In this document: one piece after another, positions 23,965 through 33,163 of the stretch
How the letters are laid out: every line of letters starts with the position of its first letter
How positions within the stretch are numbered: the first letter of the stretch is position 1
NCBI GenBank assembly: GCA_017468425.1
Contig: JAFUIO010000010.1
Span: forward strand, 1-64,000
Reading direction: 5' to 3'
From: Clostridia bacterium
Lineage (GTDB): Bacteria > Bacillota > Clostridia > Oscillospirales > Acutalibacteraceae
DNA length: 64,000 nt
Notes under the pieces: generated by a model
What the model saw: only the letters and a program-made list of their open reading frames with translations
What the model was told of the DNA's origin: nothing
Databases searched by the model: none
Made by a program: the position numbers and the translations under genes

Positions 23965-25296
23965 TTAATCTCCTTTATTCAGAAATTTGAGTAAATCTTC
24001 TTTTGAATTTTTTATCTCATTCTTAATAACTTTATCAAGAAGTTTTTCTAAAGTTTTGCCGATTTCTTTTCCCCTGAATCCCAGAGGAATCAAATCGTTT
24101 CCGTTGACTTTCAAATCTGAAATTTCAAGGCAGGGGTTTTCGTCTTCAAGCTCTCTGAGTTTTTCAATGTAACTATCACAATCGGAAATTCTGTCCGACA
24201 TTTCAGGTGTCTGTGCAAGAATATCTGCGCGTGAAACTTTGTCGAGCAGATACAAAAAGGGAAAACCGTATTTTGCTGCGTGTTTTTTTACATTCTGAGG
24301 AGCGTTATACATTCTGTCATCGTGGTGGAAAATAAGCTTTGTAACAACAGAAATTGTTTTGTTATCGTAACGCAGTCTTTTGAGAATTTCAAAAGCCATA
24401 TCGGCGCTTACCTTTGCGTGGCCTTTGAAATGGTCCTGGCCTTTCTCGTCAGTAGTTTTCATCTGCGGTTTTCCGATATCGTGCAGAAGCATACAGAGCC
24501 TTACGTATTTATTTTTTTCAGAAACTGCAACACTTTTTACAATGTGTCCCCACACGTCATAAATATGGTAAGGGCAGTTTTGTTTTACTCCTGAAGTTTT
24601 TTCAAGCTCGGGAATAATTTCAAAAATAACATCTGAAAATTCGTGAAGAATTCTTTCCGCATCTTTGCCGAGAAGAAGTTTTTCAAGTTCAATCCGTATT
24701 CTTTCAGCAGCGATGTTTTTAAGAAGATGTTTGTTTCTTTTAATACTTTCGGCAGTTTTTTCTTCAATTTCAAAACCGAGAGTTGCAGAGAATCTTATTG
24801 CTCTCATAATTCTCAAAGCATCTTCGTTGAATCTTTTATCAGGGTCACCAACACAGCGGATAATTTTATTTTTTATATCTTCCATTCCGCCGAAAAGGTC
24901 AACAATTCCGCTTCTTTCATTGTAAGCCATAGCGTTTACTGTGAAATCGCGACGTGATAAATCGTTTTCAATATTACGTGTGAAATTCACGCTGTCAGGG
25001 CGGCGGTTGTCGGTATATTCTCCGTCAATGCGGAAGGTTGTGATTTCAAGAGGTTGTTTGTCAATCAATACAGTAATTGTGCCGTGTTTTATTCCGGTTG
25101 GAATTGTGCGGAAATTTTTGAAAGCTTCCAGAGTTTCTTCGGGTGTGGCAGAAGTTGTCATATCCCAATCGTCAGCCTTTTTCCCCATAATGCTGTCGCG
25201 GACGCAACCGCCCACAACGAAAGCTTCAAAACCGTTATCGTTAAGAACTTTCATTGCAGTTTTTGCATATTCGGGAAGTCTGATTTCGCGATTCAT
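23965..25296 (-). CDS. cca: CCA tRNA nucleotidyltransferase (class II)
   Basis: 443 residues. The poly(A)-polymerase head has VVGGCVRD (27-34) and DDWDMTT (42-48) with the metal-binding Asp pair; a CRRDFTVNA-type motif appears as SRRDFTVNAMAYN. An HD domain (MLLHDIGKP) follows, so it is the HD-type enzyme. It repairs or adds the 3' CCA. The start is ATG 25296 after AGGTGAAAAT. Three tRNA genes in this window already encode CCA, so here the role is mainly repair. Confidence 0.92.
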   Translation of the reverse strand: MNREIRLPEYAKTAMKVLNDNGFEAFVVGGCVRDSIMGKKADDWDMTTSATPEETLEAFKNFRTIPTGIKHGTITVLIDKQPLEITTFRIDGEYTDNRRPDSVNFTRNIENDLSRRDFTVNAMAYNERSGIVDLFGGMEDIKNKIIRCVGDPDKRFNEDALRIMRAIRFSATLGFEIEEKTAESIKRNKHLLKNIAAERIRIELEKLLLGKDAERILHEFSDVIFEIIPELEKTSGVKQNCPYHIYDVWGHIVKSVAVSEKNKYVRLCMLLHDIGKPQMKTTDEKGQDHFKGHAKVSADMAFEILKRLRYDNKTISVVTKLIFHHDDRMYNAPQNVKKHAAKYGFPFLYLLDKVSRADILAQTPEMSDRISDCDSYIEKLRELEDENPCLEISDLKVNGNDLIPLGFRGKEIGKTLEKLLDKVIKNEIKNSKEDLLKFLNKGD

Positions 25297-25324
25297 ATTT
25301 TCACCTGACATAAATTGTTTTCTC

Positions 25325-25359
25325 TTTACAATTTTACCACTTGATAGTATAATTATCAA
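25325..25359. promoter_or_regulatory. Overlapping divergent promoters for cca and the ArsC-like gene
   Basis: Plus strand: TTTACA (25325-25330), 17 bases, TATAAT (25348-25353). Minus strand: TTGATA (25359-25354), 17 bases, TAAAAT (25336-25331). Their -10 and -35 boxes interlock in 35 bp. The inverted repeat CTTGATA-N7-TATCAAG (25340-25360) lies over both. Confidence 0.72.
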
Positions 25360-25385
25360 GGAAAATATTTTAAGAGGTGACGCAA

Positions 25386-25730
25386 ATGAACATACAGATT
25401 TACGGCAAGCCCAAATGTTTTGATACAAAGAAAGCGGAAAGATATTTTAAAGAGCGCAGAATCAAAGTGCAGATGATTGATATTTCAAAATATCCTATGA
25501 GTCAGGGTGAATTCAGAAATATTAAAAACGCACTTAAAATGAGCCTTGATGAAATGATAGATGAAAAGTCAAAATTATACGAAACTCTTTTCATAAAATA
25601 TCTTGCAAATGAAAGCGATAAAGAAGAAAAGATTTTTGAAAATCAGGCAATTTTCAAAACACCTATTGTAAGAAACGGAAAACAGGCAACAATCGGCTAT
25701 CAGCCTGATGTGTGGAAAAATTGGGAGTAA
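25386..25730 (+). CDS. ArsC/Spx-family protein
   Basis: 114 residues, thioredoxin-like fold. IYGKPKCFDTKKAERYFKE holds the active-site cysteine (Cys11), and KTPIVRNGKQATIGYQPDVW is the family C-terminus. Either a YffB/ArsC-like reductase or a Spx-type regulator; the CxxC of Spx is absent (only one Cys), which favours a reductase-type member. ATG 25386 is preferred to GTG 25377 because the GAGGTG ribosome site lies 5 bases before it. It is followed closely by a membrane protein gene. Confidence 0.85.
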   Translation: MNIQIYGKPKCFDTKKAERYFKERRIKVQMIDISKYPMSQGEFRNIKNALKMSLDEMIDEKSKLYETLFIKYLANESDKEEKIFENQAIFKTPIVRNGKQATIGYQPDVWKNWE

Positions 25731-25732
25731 AA

Positions 25733-26302
25733 ATGAAAAGAACAACTAAAAAAGAGATTTTCAAAAGCAATTTGATTTTTGTTATTTTGGGGTTGTTGAG
25801 TATAGTTTGTTCAATTATTCTTTTCAGAGGAACTGCTGTTTATATAGAACCGCCCGAATATGATAACTTAAACATCAAAAAAGTTACTGTATCAGAATTG
25901 GAAACGCATTTGTATTATAGTCATAAGACTCATATTGAAACTCATTATTTTCTGCTTACTCAGGATAACGAAAGTTTTCACATCGACGGAAAATTGTCAT
26001 CAGGAGATATAAAAGATGTTTTAAAACAGGGAACAGAAGCAGAAGTAAAATGGTACAAAGACGCAGACGAATTGTACATAATAAAAGAATTAACTGTTGA
26101 CGGAGAAAAAATTGTTGAATACACGGAAGATAATTACCGTGTATATAAAATTTCAGGCATAGTATTAGCTGTGATTTTCTTTTCAGTGGGTATTATATTA
26201 TTGTTGATTTACAGATATCTGGTGAAAATCAGTATTGAAAAAATGAAAAAGCGGGAAATGCGAATAGAAAAGAAATACGGAAATAAAAATAAGAAAGCAT
26301 AA
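25733..26302 (+). CDS. Membrane protein with two helices, unknown function
   Basis: 189 residues. Hydrophobic helices near the N-terminus (about 14-33) and near 142-164 flank a soluble domain (about 40-140), and the C-terminus is very basic (KKMKKREMRIEKKYGNK). Extracytoplasmic loop of ~100 residues resembles DUF3592-type proteins, but the match is too weak to name. ATG 25733 follows GGGAGTAAA and lies two bases after the stop of the ArsC-like gene, so they are cotranscribed. Confidence 0.6.
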   Translation: MKRTTKKEIFKSNLIFVILGLLSIVCSIILFRGTAVYIEPPEYDNLNIKKVTVSELETHLYYSHKTHIETHYFLLTQDNESFHIDGKLSSGDIKDVLKQGTEAEVKWYKDADELYIIKELTVDGEKIVEYTEDNYRVYKISGIVLAVIFFSVGIILLLIYRYLVKISIEKMKKREMRIEKKYGNKNKKA

Positions 26303-26307
26303 AAACC

Positions 26308-26348
26308 GCCCGGAATTCTTAAATTTAAGAATTTCGGGCAACTTTTTT
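26308..26348 (+). terminator. Terminator after the membrane protein gene
   Basis: GCCCGGAATTCTTAAA and its imperfect complement form a 16-bp stem, then ACTTTTTT. Confidence 0.85.
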
Positions 26349-26354
26349 GCATTA

Positions 26355-27668
26355 TTATTTCAGATTATGCTTTTTGCGTGAGCATAGAATATACCCTGTG
26401 ATTATTGTTAACGACGAGACAATGACGGCGACTAAAATAGTTGCAGGGAGAATATCTTCAGCAAGATACCATTTTACCTGTGTGGGGTGGAATCTGATTG
26501 ACAATTCTTTGTCCTCAAAAGAAATTTTTGGTTTATTCGTAACTTCGTTGGAAAGATATTCATAAATATTTTCAGCCGTTATTACATTTTGTTCAATAAA
26601 CGCTTTCATTTCTTCATCTGTGTCAAATTCTTTATATTCCCAGTCAAATTCATAAAAATCTGTCATAATCAATTCGCCGTTTTCTTCTGATATGGCTATT
26701 TCAAAGCCTTGTATATCAATTGCGTTTTCTTCAGCATAATTCAGATAATAGATTTCATTGCCGTTTAATATGTGATTTTTCAACTTGTTATAATTGGTTT
26801 GGGCGTTGTTGTCTGTATAATAATTATAGTTTGCAAGTTTGAAATCATAGGCAGAAGATGTTGTAAAAGTTTCGACGTATACGGAGAAAAACGGAAAAAT
26901 AAAACAACTAACATAAACAACTGCCGTAATAATTGATACGGTCTTTACAACTTTTTGGCGATAAGAAATATATTCTTTTCTCAGTGTTGCATCAAAGCAG
27001 AATTTTTTTGCAATTGCTTTGTACACAAACAGAGATACAATAAATATAACAAAAGCAACGGATAAAATCCACGGCAAGAATAATCCGCAAATCAGATTAA
27101 CTATAATTGTAAGCAGAGAAAAAAGATTAAACGCAAAAGTAGAAATTAAAAATATTGTAGTTTTCTTCAGGCTTTTCTGTTTTATATCATCTGAGACTGG
27201 AGTATCGTAATCAAAAAGTACATTTTTGTAATTCATAAATGCTACAATTTCCAGTATTGCAGAAGCACCGAATAGTATTAAAGAAAAAATAATTCCTATT
27301 GCCATATGCGAAAGGAACAAAGAAATAAGCAAACCACAAGCACAGATGACCAAAGACACAGAAGACAATGTATAGTATTTATCAGATGAAGTTTTAAAAA
27401 GATATAATGCTTGTTTTTCCGATTTTTTATTGTCTGAGCTCTCTTCTTTATCGGTGTTGTGTTTTTCTCCTTTTAAAAGTTCATCAACAGTAACGGAATA
27501 AATTTCTGCAATAGCAGGAAGCATCGTAATTTCAGGATACCCCTCGTCACATTCCCATTTGCTCACGGTTTTATTGGAAACATTAAGTTTATCTGCCACT
27601 TGTTGTTGGGTAAGACCATTGGCTTTTCGTAAAGCAGCCATAAAAGAACCCATAGTTTTCTTTTCCAT
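26355..27668 (-). CDS. XRE-family regulator with membrane domain
   Basis: 437 residues. An N-terminal XRE helix-turn-helix (about 7-62, GLTQQQVADKLNVSNKTVSK) is joined to at least six hydrophobic helices between 100 and 275, an extracytoplasmic region of about 115 residues (285-400), and a last helix near 410-430. A DNA-binding protein fixed to the membrane could sense an external signal. AGGAGTGATTTT precedes the ATG. Convergent with the previous gene, sharing the intergenic terminator. Confidence 0.82.
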   Translation of the reverse strand: MEKKTMGSFMAALRKANGLTQQQVADKLNVSNKTVSKWECDEGYPEITMLPAIAEIYSVTVDELLKGEKHNTDKEESSDNKKSEKQALYLFKTSSDKYYTLSSVSLVICACGLLISLFLSHMAIGIIFSLILFGASAILEIVAFMNYKNVLFDYDTPVSDDIKQKSLKKTTIFLISTFAFNLFSLLTIIVNLICGLFLPWILSVAFVIFIVSLFVYKAIAKKFCFDATLRKEYISYRQKVVKTVSIITAVVYVSCFIFPFFSVYVETFTTSSAYDFKLANYNYYTDNNAQTNYNKLKNHILNGNEIYYLNYAEENAIDIQGFEIAISEENGELIMTDFYEFDWEYKEFDTDEEMKAFIEQNVITAENIYEYLSNEVTNKPKISFEDKELSIRFHPTQVKWYLAEDILPATILVAVIVSSLTIITGYILCSRKKHNLK

Positions 27669-27840
27669 AAAATCACTCCTTTGTTTTTCTGCCTATATTC
27701 TCCGATAAACAGAGAAAAAATGCAACACCTTTTCAGTAGATTTTATCTGCGAATCGTGGAATTTAAAAAGTTATATATTTTTAACGTATAAAAATTCCGA
27801 CGGCCATTCCTGAATGAGATGAAGAATCTCCTCTGATAAA

Positions 27841-27882
27841 ACAAAACACCTGCTGATTGTTAATTTAATCGGTAGGTGTTTT
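27841..27882 (-). terminator. Terminator overlapping the end of the XRE gene
   Basis: On the minus strand AAAACACCT and AGGTGTTTT arms pair across the stop codon; GTTTT follows. Confidence 0.75.
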
Positions 27883-28104
27883 CTGTATTTCCTCTTCAAT
27901 TAATTTCATAAGCTCGCCTGCACTGACATCCATAGCATCGGCAATTTTAAAGAAAGTATCAAGAGTGGGCTTTCTCGCCCCTCTTTCAATGGCACTCAGA
28001 TGTGTTCTGCCGATATCGGCAAGACCGCTTACAACTTCCTGCGACAGTTTTTTTTCTTCACGGTAGTTTTTTATAACTTTTCCTACAATAATCGGGTCAA
28101 GCAT
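27865..28104 (-). CDS. Small XRE-family repressor facing the PPC-repeat gene
   Basis: 79 residues, almost only a Cro/C1-type HTH (KLSQEVVSGLADIGRTHLSA with EIERGARKP-like ending at AIERGARKP). It lies divergent from the secreted-protein gene at 28245, with a 140-bp intergenic region containing a perfect 12-bp inverted repeat. That layout suggests it binds the repeat and controls both genes. AAGGAGATGAG precedes the ATG. Confidence 0.85.
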   Translation of the reverse strand: MLDPIIVGKVIKNYREEKKLSQEVVSGLADIGRTHLSAIERGARKPTLDTFFKIADAMDVSAGELMKLIEEEIQKTPTD

Positions 28105-28152
28105 ATTCTCATCTCCTTAATTTTATTGTAAGCGGAAAACAGTAAAATATTG

Positions 28153-28218
28153 AACACAAATGTTGACAAATGAAAACATTTGTGTTACTATAACTCTGAA
28201 ATGAACACATTTGTATTC
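28153..28218 (+). promoter_or_regulatory. Promoter with palindromic operators before the PPC-repeat gene
   Basis: AACACAAATGTT (28153-28164) and AACATTTGTGTT (28175-28186) form a perfect inverted repeat of 12 bp with a 10-bp spacer, overlapping TTGACA (28163-28168), 17 bases, TACTAT (28186-28191). A third related site GAACACATTTGTATTC (28203-28218) lies downstream of the start. The opposite-strand promoter of the XRE gene also falls here. Confidence 0.85.
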
Positions 28219-28244
28219 ATAATTATCTTAAGGAGGAAATTATA

Positions 28245-29204
28245 ATGAAAAAAATTTCAAAAGTCATCTCAATTTTCATGGCTGCAGTTCTGGCACTTTC
28301 TGTTTTTGCAGTAAGCACATCAGCTATTGCCACAGAACTTACAGCAGGTAACACAAAAGAAACAGCAACAAACATCCCCTCATTCGGCACGGAGTACACA
28401 AGTACTTTAAGCAAAGCAGGCGAGCAAGACTGGTTTAAATTTACAACACTTTCAGAAGATGCATATTATACAATCGCACTGGAGAATTATAATATTCCTG
28501 GTCATGGTGTCGGTGAGTTTGGTGCAACCTTGTATGTTTACGATGAGTATAACAAACAAATCGTCTATAATAACTCTCAAAACAGACCGAATTCAACAGT
28601 TCAATTAGAAAAAAATATGACATATTATATAAAGGTTGTGGCGGCTTCTGGAAATCCTACTTCTACAGGAAACTATGAAATACTTATATCTTATAAATTA
28701 GATCCTGTTTCCAACGTTAGAGAAGAAGCAACAAAAATCAACATAAACAATGATTATACCCACTCTTTAGACGGAACAGGTGACACTGATTGGTTTAAGT
28801 TTACAACACTTTCAGAAGATGCGTATTATACGATTGCATTAGAGAATTATAATATTCCCGGTCATGGTGTTGGTGAGTTTGGTGTAAACTTGTATGTTTA
28901 TGATGAGTACAACAAACAAATCGTCTACAATAACTCTCAAAACAGACCGAATTCAACAGTTCAATTAGAAAAAAATATGACATATTATATAAAGGTTGTG
29001 GCGGCCTCTGGAAATCCTACTTCTACAGGTAACTATGGTTTTTCAATCAAATGTGATACAGCTGTTGAACCCGATGAATCAACGAAACCTGAAAACCCAG
29101 GCGATAACACTAATGGTACAGGCTTCGATTTCATGTCAATCCTGACTGCAATCTGGAACTTCTTTGTAGGAATTTTCAATTTTATTATCGGTCTTTTTGC
29201 ATAA
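28245..29204 (+). CDS. Secreted protein with two near-identical PPC-like domains and hydrophobic tail
   Basis: 319 residues. Signal peptide MKKISKVISIFMAAVLALSV. Two beta-sandwich domains of the bacterial pre-peptidase C-terminal (PPC) type (about 36-150 and 157-272) contain DWFKFTT and long identical stretches, the second being a 360-bp duplication of the first at DNA level (28441 versus 28801). A Pro-rich linker (EPDESTKPENPGDNTNG) leads to a C-terminal hydrophobic segment (about 295-319), probably a membrane or sorting anchor. It lies behind an operator shared with the XRE gene. Function unknown; adhesion is a guess. Confidence 0.72.
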   Translation: MKKISKVISIFMAAVLALSVFAVSTSAIATELTAGNTKETATNIPSFGTEYTSTLSKAGEQDWFKFTTLSEDAYYTIALENYNIPGHGVGEFGATLYVYDEYNKQIVYNNSQNRPNSTVQLEKNMTYYIKVVAASGNPTSTGNYEILISYKLDPVSNVREEATKININNDYTHSLDGTGDTDWFKFTTLSEDAYYTIALENYNIPGHGVGEFGVNLYVYDEYNKQIVYNNSQNRPNSTVQLEKNMTYYIKVVAASGNPTSTGNYGFSIKCDTAVEPDESTKPENPGDNTNGTGFDFMSILTAIWNFFVGIFNFIIGLFA

Positions 29205-29219
29205 TTAATTGTTAATCGC

Positions 29220-29277
29220 CTCCCCTTGACAAATGCAAGGGGAGGTGTCTGCATTAGCAGACTGTGGATTTTTCGTT
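29220..29277. repeat. Dispersed short repeat, copy B
   Basis: Begins CTCCCCTTG-N7-CAAGGGGAG, then TGTC, a second small stem around GTCTGC-N5-GCAGAC, and GGATTTTTCGTT. Copy A is at 2150-2203; both conserve the hairpin and the last 12 bases. Confidence 0.78.
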
Positions 29278-29281
29278 GAAA

Positions 29282-29317
29282 AAGCACCTTACAGGTTTCC
29301 CTGTAAGGTGCTTAATT
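29282..29317. terminator. Bidirectional terminator between PPC-repeat gene and nifJ
   Basis: AAGCACCTTACAGG and CCTGTAAGGTGCTT, perfect 14-bp stem, flanked by AAAA and TTAATTTAT. Confidence 0.88.
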
Positions 29318-29346
29318 TATTTTATGCTATTTAATTTTGTTTAAAA

Positions 29347-32300
29347 TTATTCAGCATCGGGAGCATAGAGAGCCTGAAGACGAACGAGGTGATCGTATCT
29401 CTTCATTGCTGTTTCTTCTGCAAGTGAGAAGAGTTTAGCAGCTCTATCCGGGAATGCATTAAGAAGAGAAGCATAACGGCTTTCACTCTTAATGAAGTCC
29501 TGATAACCAGGTGTGGGTTCTTTGCTGTCAAGGATGAAGGGATTCTTGCCTTCTTCTTTGAGTGCGGGGTTGTATCTGAAGAGGTTCCAGTAACCGCAGT
29601 CAACAGCTTTCTTCATTTCTGACTGGCAGTTCATCATACCGCCGCCTTTGATACCGTGCATTTCGCAAGGAGCGTAGCAGATGATGATTGAAGGACCGTT
29701 GTAAGCTTCAGCTTCACGGATAGCTTTGAGAGTCTGGTTATTGTCAGCGCCCATAGCGATCTGTGCAACGTAAACGTAGCCGTAGCTCATAGCGATTTCA
29801 GAAAGGCTCTTCTTAGCAACTGCTTTACCGGAAGCTGCGAACTGTGCAACCTGACCGATGTTAGAAGCTTTAGAAGCCTGACCGCCTGTATTTGAGTAAA
29901 CTTCTGTATCGAATACCATGATGTTTACGTCTTCGTGAGCAGCAAGAACATGGTCAACACCGCCGAAGCCGATGTCGTATGCCCAACCGTCACCACCGAA
30001 GATCCATACAGATTTCTTAGAAAGGAAGTCTTTGTTTGCAAGGATTGATGAGCAGAGTTCGCAACCGTCAACTTTTTCAAGTTCTGCTACGAGAGCATCT
30101 GTAGCTGCGCCGTTCTTTTCACCGTCGTTTGCTGTTGCAAGGTAAGCTTCTGCAGCTGCTTTGAGTTCTGCTGATGCTTTGTCTGATGCAGCAATTTCTT
30201 CAACCTTAGCGATGAGGCTGTCACGGATTGCTTTCTGGCCGAGGAACATACCGTAGCCGTGTTCTGCGTTATCTTCGAAGAGTGAGTTAGCCCATGCAGG
30301 ACCCTGACCCTTAGCATTTGTTGTGTAGGGAGATGTTGCTGCGGGACCACCCCAGATTGATGAACAACCTGTTGCGTTAGAAATATACATTCTGTCGCCG
30401 AAGAGCTGTGTTACGAGACGAGCATAAGCTGTTTCTGCACAACCTGCGCATGAGCCTGAGAACTCGAGGAGAGGTTTCTTGTACTGGCTTGCTACAACGT
30501 TCATATTAGCAGTTGTTTCTGCTTTTTCTGTAACGTTAGCTACGCAGTAATCAAATACCTGCTGCTGGTCTTCCTGGCTTTCGCGAGCAACCATTTTAAG
30601 TGAATTTGTGGGACATACACCGATACATACGCCGCAACCCATACAATCCATGGGAGAAACAGCAAGTGTGTATGTGTAGTTTGTTTTAACAACGGGCTTG
30701 GGAGCTTTCTTCATGTTTGCGGGAGCAGCTGCAACTTCTTCTTCACTGAGAGCGAAGGGACGGATTGTAGCGTGAGGACAAACATAAGCACATTTATTAC
30801 ATTTAGCACATTTTTCGGGATCCCATTCAGGAACGAGAACAGCAACGCCACGTTTTTCGTAAGCAGCTGCACCGTGTTCGAATGTACCGTCAGCGTGATC
30901 CATGAATGCTGAAACAGGAAGAGAGTCACCGTTCATGAGACCAACGGGTTTCATGATGTTGTCAACCATCTTAACGAGTTTAGCTTCGCCTTCTGATGCT
31001 TCTGCTGCTGCATCATCTGTTGCATCTGCCCATGCAGCGGGAACATCGATTTTTGCGAATGCTGAAACACCTGCGTCGATAGCGTTGTGGTTCATGTCAA
31101 CAACGTCCTGACCTTTTTTGAGGTAAGATCTTGTTGCAGCGTCTTTCATGTACTGAACAGCTTCTTCGATGGGCATAACCTTTGCAAGAGCAAAGAATGC
31201 AGCCTGAAGGATTGTGTTTGTACGTTTACCCATACCGATTTTAGCAGCAAGGTCAATAGCGTTAACAGTGTAAAGCTGAATGTTGTTCTTTGCAATGTAA
31301 CGTTTTGCTTCTGCAGGCATGTGTTTGTCGAGTTCTTCTGCTGACCACTGGCAGTTGATAAGGAATACACCGCCGGGTTTAACGTCGTTAACCATCTTGT
31401 AACCCTTGATTACGTATGAGGGGTTGTGGCAAGCAACGAAGTCAGCTTTGTTGATATAATAGGGGCTCTTGATGGGTTTGTCACCGAAACGAAGGTGAGA
31501 AACTGTGATACCGCCTGTTTTCTTTGAGTCATACTGGAAGTAAGCCTGAACATACTTGTCTGTATGGTCACCGATGATTTTGATTGAGTTCTTGTTAGCA
31601 CCAACAGTACCGTCACCGCCGAGACCCCAGAACTTGCATTCGATTGTACCTTCTGCAGCTGTGTTGGGAGCTTCTTTTTCTTCAAGAGAAAGGTGTGTAA
31701 CGTCGTCGTTGATACCGATTGTGAACTGTTTCTTTGAATCTGCTTTAGCAAGTTCATCATATACAGCGAAGATGCTTGAGGGAGGTGTGTCTTTTGAACC
31801 GAGACCGTAACGGCCGCCGATTACCTGAGCCTGACGACCCTGAGCAGCAAGAGCAGCAACAACATCAAGGAAGAGAGGTTCACCGAGTGAGCCGGGTTCC
31901 TTTGTTCTGTCAAGAACTGCAATCTTCTTAACTGTTGAGGGGATAGCTTCAACAAGTTTTTCAGCTGAGAAAGGTCTGTAAAGACGAACTTTAACAAGAC
32001 CAACTTTTTCGCCTTTAGCTGTAAGGTAGTCGATAACTTCTTCAGCAACGTCACAGATTGAACCCATAGCAACGATGATGTTTTCTGCATCGGGAGCACC
32101 GTAGTAGTTGAAGAGTTTGTAATCTGTACCGAGTTTTGCGTTAACTTTGTTCATGTATTCTTCTACGATGCCGGGAACAGCTTCATAGTATTCGTTACAT
32201 GCTTCACGATGCTGGAAGAAGATGTCACCATTTTCGTGAGAACCACGCATTACGGGGTGTTCGGGATTGAGAGCACGTTTACGGAATGCGTTAACAGCAT

Positions 32301-32892
32301 CCATATCGCACATTTCTTTAAGATCTTCATAGTCCCAGATAGAAATCTTCTGGAGTTCATGAGATGTACGGAAACCGTCGAAGAAGTTGATGAAGGGAAC
32401 GCGGCTCTTGATTGTTGCAAGGTGAGCAACAGCACCGAGGTCCATAACTTCCTGTGTGTTAGTTTCTGCAAGCATTGCGAAACCTGTCTGACGGCAAGCA
32501 TATACGTCTGAATGGTCGCCGAAGATGTTAAGTGCGTGAGAAGCTACGCAACGAGCTGAAACATGGAAAACTGAGGGTAAAAGTTCACCGGCAATCTTAT
32601 ACATGTTGGGGATCATGAGAAGAAGACCCTGAGAAGCAGTATAAGTTGTTGTGAGTGCACCTGCGTTAAGTGAACCGTGAACTGTACCTGCAGCACCTGC
32701 TTCAGACTGCATTTCTGCAACCTTTACTGTTGTGCCGAAGATGTTTTTCTGACCCTGTGCAGACCACTGGTCAACGTAGTCAGCCATGGGGCTTGAGGGA
32801 GTGATGGGGTAAATACCGGCAACTTCTGTGAAAGCATATGACACATAAGCAGCAGCATTATTACCGTCCATTGTCTTGGTTTTTCTTGCCAT
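29347..32892 (-). CDS. nifJ: Pyruvate:ferredoxin (flavodoxin) oxidoreductase
   Basis: 1181-residue fused PFOR that oxidises pyruvate to acetyl-CoA and CO2 and reduces ferredoxin. The domain order is usual: pyruvate-binding and transketolase-like domains, ferredoxin-type clusters CAKCNKCAYVCP and CMGCGVCIGVCP (about 690-770), then CAGCAETAY and the C-terminal TPP domain with FGGDGWAYDIGFGG and GGQASKASNIG. It feeds Rnf (encoded at 55-60 kb) with reduced ferredoxin. ATG is preceded by AGGAGGAAATTC. Full length. Confidence 0.97.
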   Translation of the reverse strand: MARKTKTMDGNNAAAYVSYAFTEVAGIYPITPSSPMADYVDQWSAQGQKNIFGTTVKVAEMQSEAGAAGTVHGSLNAGALTTTYTASQGLLLMIPNMYKIAGELLPSVFHVSARCVASHALNIFGDHSDVYACRQTGFAMLAETNTQEVMDLGAVAHLATIKSRVPFINFFDGFRTSHELQKISIWDYEDLKEMCDMDAVNAFRKRALNPEHPVMRGSHENGDIFFQHREACNEYYEAVPGIVEEYMNKVNAKLGTDYKLFNYYGAPDAENIIVAMGSICDVAEEVIDYLTAKGEKVGLVKVRLYRPFSAEKLVEAIPSTVKKIAVLDRTKEPGSLGEPLFLDVVAALAAQGRQAQVIGGRYGLGSKDTPPSSIFAVYDELAKADSKKQFTIGINDDVTHLSLEEKEAPNTAAEGTIECKFWGLGGDGTVGANKNSIKIIGDHTDKYVQAYFQYDSKKTGGITVSHLRFGDKPIKSPYYINKADFVACHNPSYVIKGYKMVNDVKPGGVFLINCQWSAEELDKHMPAEAKRYIAKNNIQLYTVNAIDLAAKIGMGKRTNTILQAAFFALAKVMPIEEAVQYMKDAATRSYLKKGQDVVDMNHNAIDAGVSAFAKIDVPAAWADATDDAAAEASEGEAKLVKMVDNIMKPVGLMNGDSLPVSAFMDHADGTFEHGAAAYEKRGVAVLVPEWDPEKCAKCNKCAYVCPHATIRPFALSEEEVAAAPANMKKAPKPVVKTNYTYTLAVSPMDCMGCGVCIGVCPTNSLKMVARESQEDQQQVFDYCVANVTEKAETTANMNVVASQYKKPLLEFSGSCAGCAETAYARLVTQLFGDRMYISNATGCSSIWGGPAATSPYTTNAKGQGPAWANSLFEDNAEHGYGMFLGQKAIRDSLIAKVEEIAASDKASAELKAAAEAYLATANDGEKNGAATDALVAELEKVDGCELCSSILANKDFLSKKSVWIFGGDGWAYDIGFGGVDHVLAAHEDVNIMVFDTEVYSNTGGQASKASNIGQVAQFAASGKAVAKKSLSEIAMSYGYVYVAQIAMGADNNQTLKAIREAEAYNGPSIIICYAPCEMHGIKGGGMMNCQSEMKKAVDCGYWNLFRYNPALKEEGKNPFILDSKEPTPGYQDFIKSESRYASLLNAFPDRAAKLFSLAEETAMKRYDHLVRLQALYAPDAE

Positions 32893-32964
32893 TATGAATT
32901 TCCTCCTTATTAAAATGGAAAATTAATAACTATAAAGATATACATATATAATATACCAAACGCA

Positions 32965-32993
32965 ATTATAACACTTTTCTACAAAAAAGTAAA
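32965..32993 (-). promoter_or_regulatory. Promoter of nifJ
   Basis: On the minus strand, TTTACT (32993-32988), 17 bases, TATAAT (32970-32965). Upstream, TATATTG and CAATATA form an inverted repeat near 33030-33055 which could be an operator; the rest of the gap up to 33090 shows nothing else. Confidence 0.6.
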
Positions 32994-33095
32994 TAAGAAA
33001 ATCAAGCATAAATCGATATAATTTTTGGATATATTGACAAGTTTTTGACAATATAATTCGCAAAAAGAAAATAAAACCTTTTTGCTTTTGTCGTG

Positions 33096-33124
33096 TTGAC
33101 TAATCAGCGAGAAAATTGTATTAT
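33096..33124 (+). promoter_or_regulatory. Promoter of the pyruvyl transferase-FrhB operon
   Basis: TTGACT (33096-33101), 17 bases, TATTAT (33119-33124), about 30-40 bases before the first gene. Confidence 0.7.
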
Positions 33125-33163
33125 TAGACTGTATAACACATTCAGTAAAGGAACGTGGGAATT

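Noticed and set aside
30000..32800. Many long frames within nifJ on both strands
   Set aside because: Products are low-complexity Leu/Gln/Ser-rich shadows of strong codon bias in nifJ.
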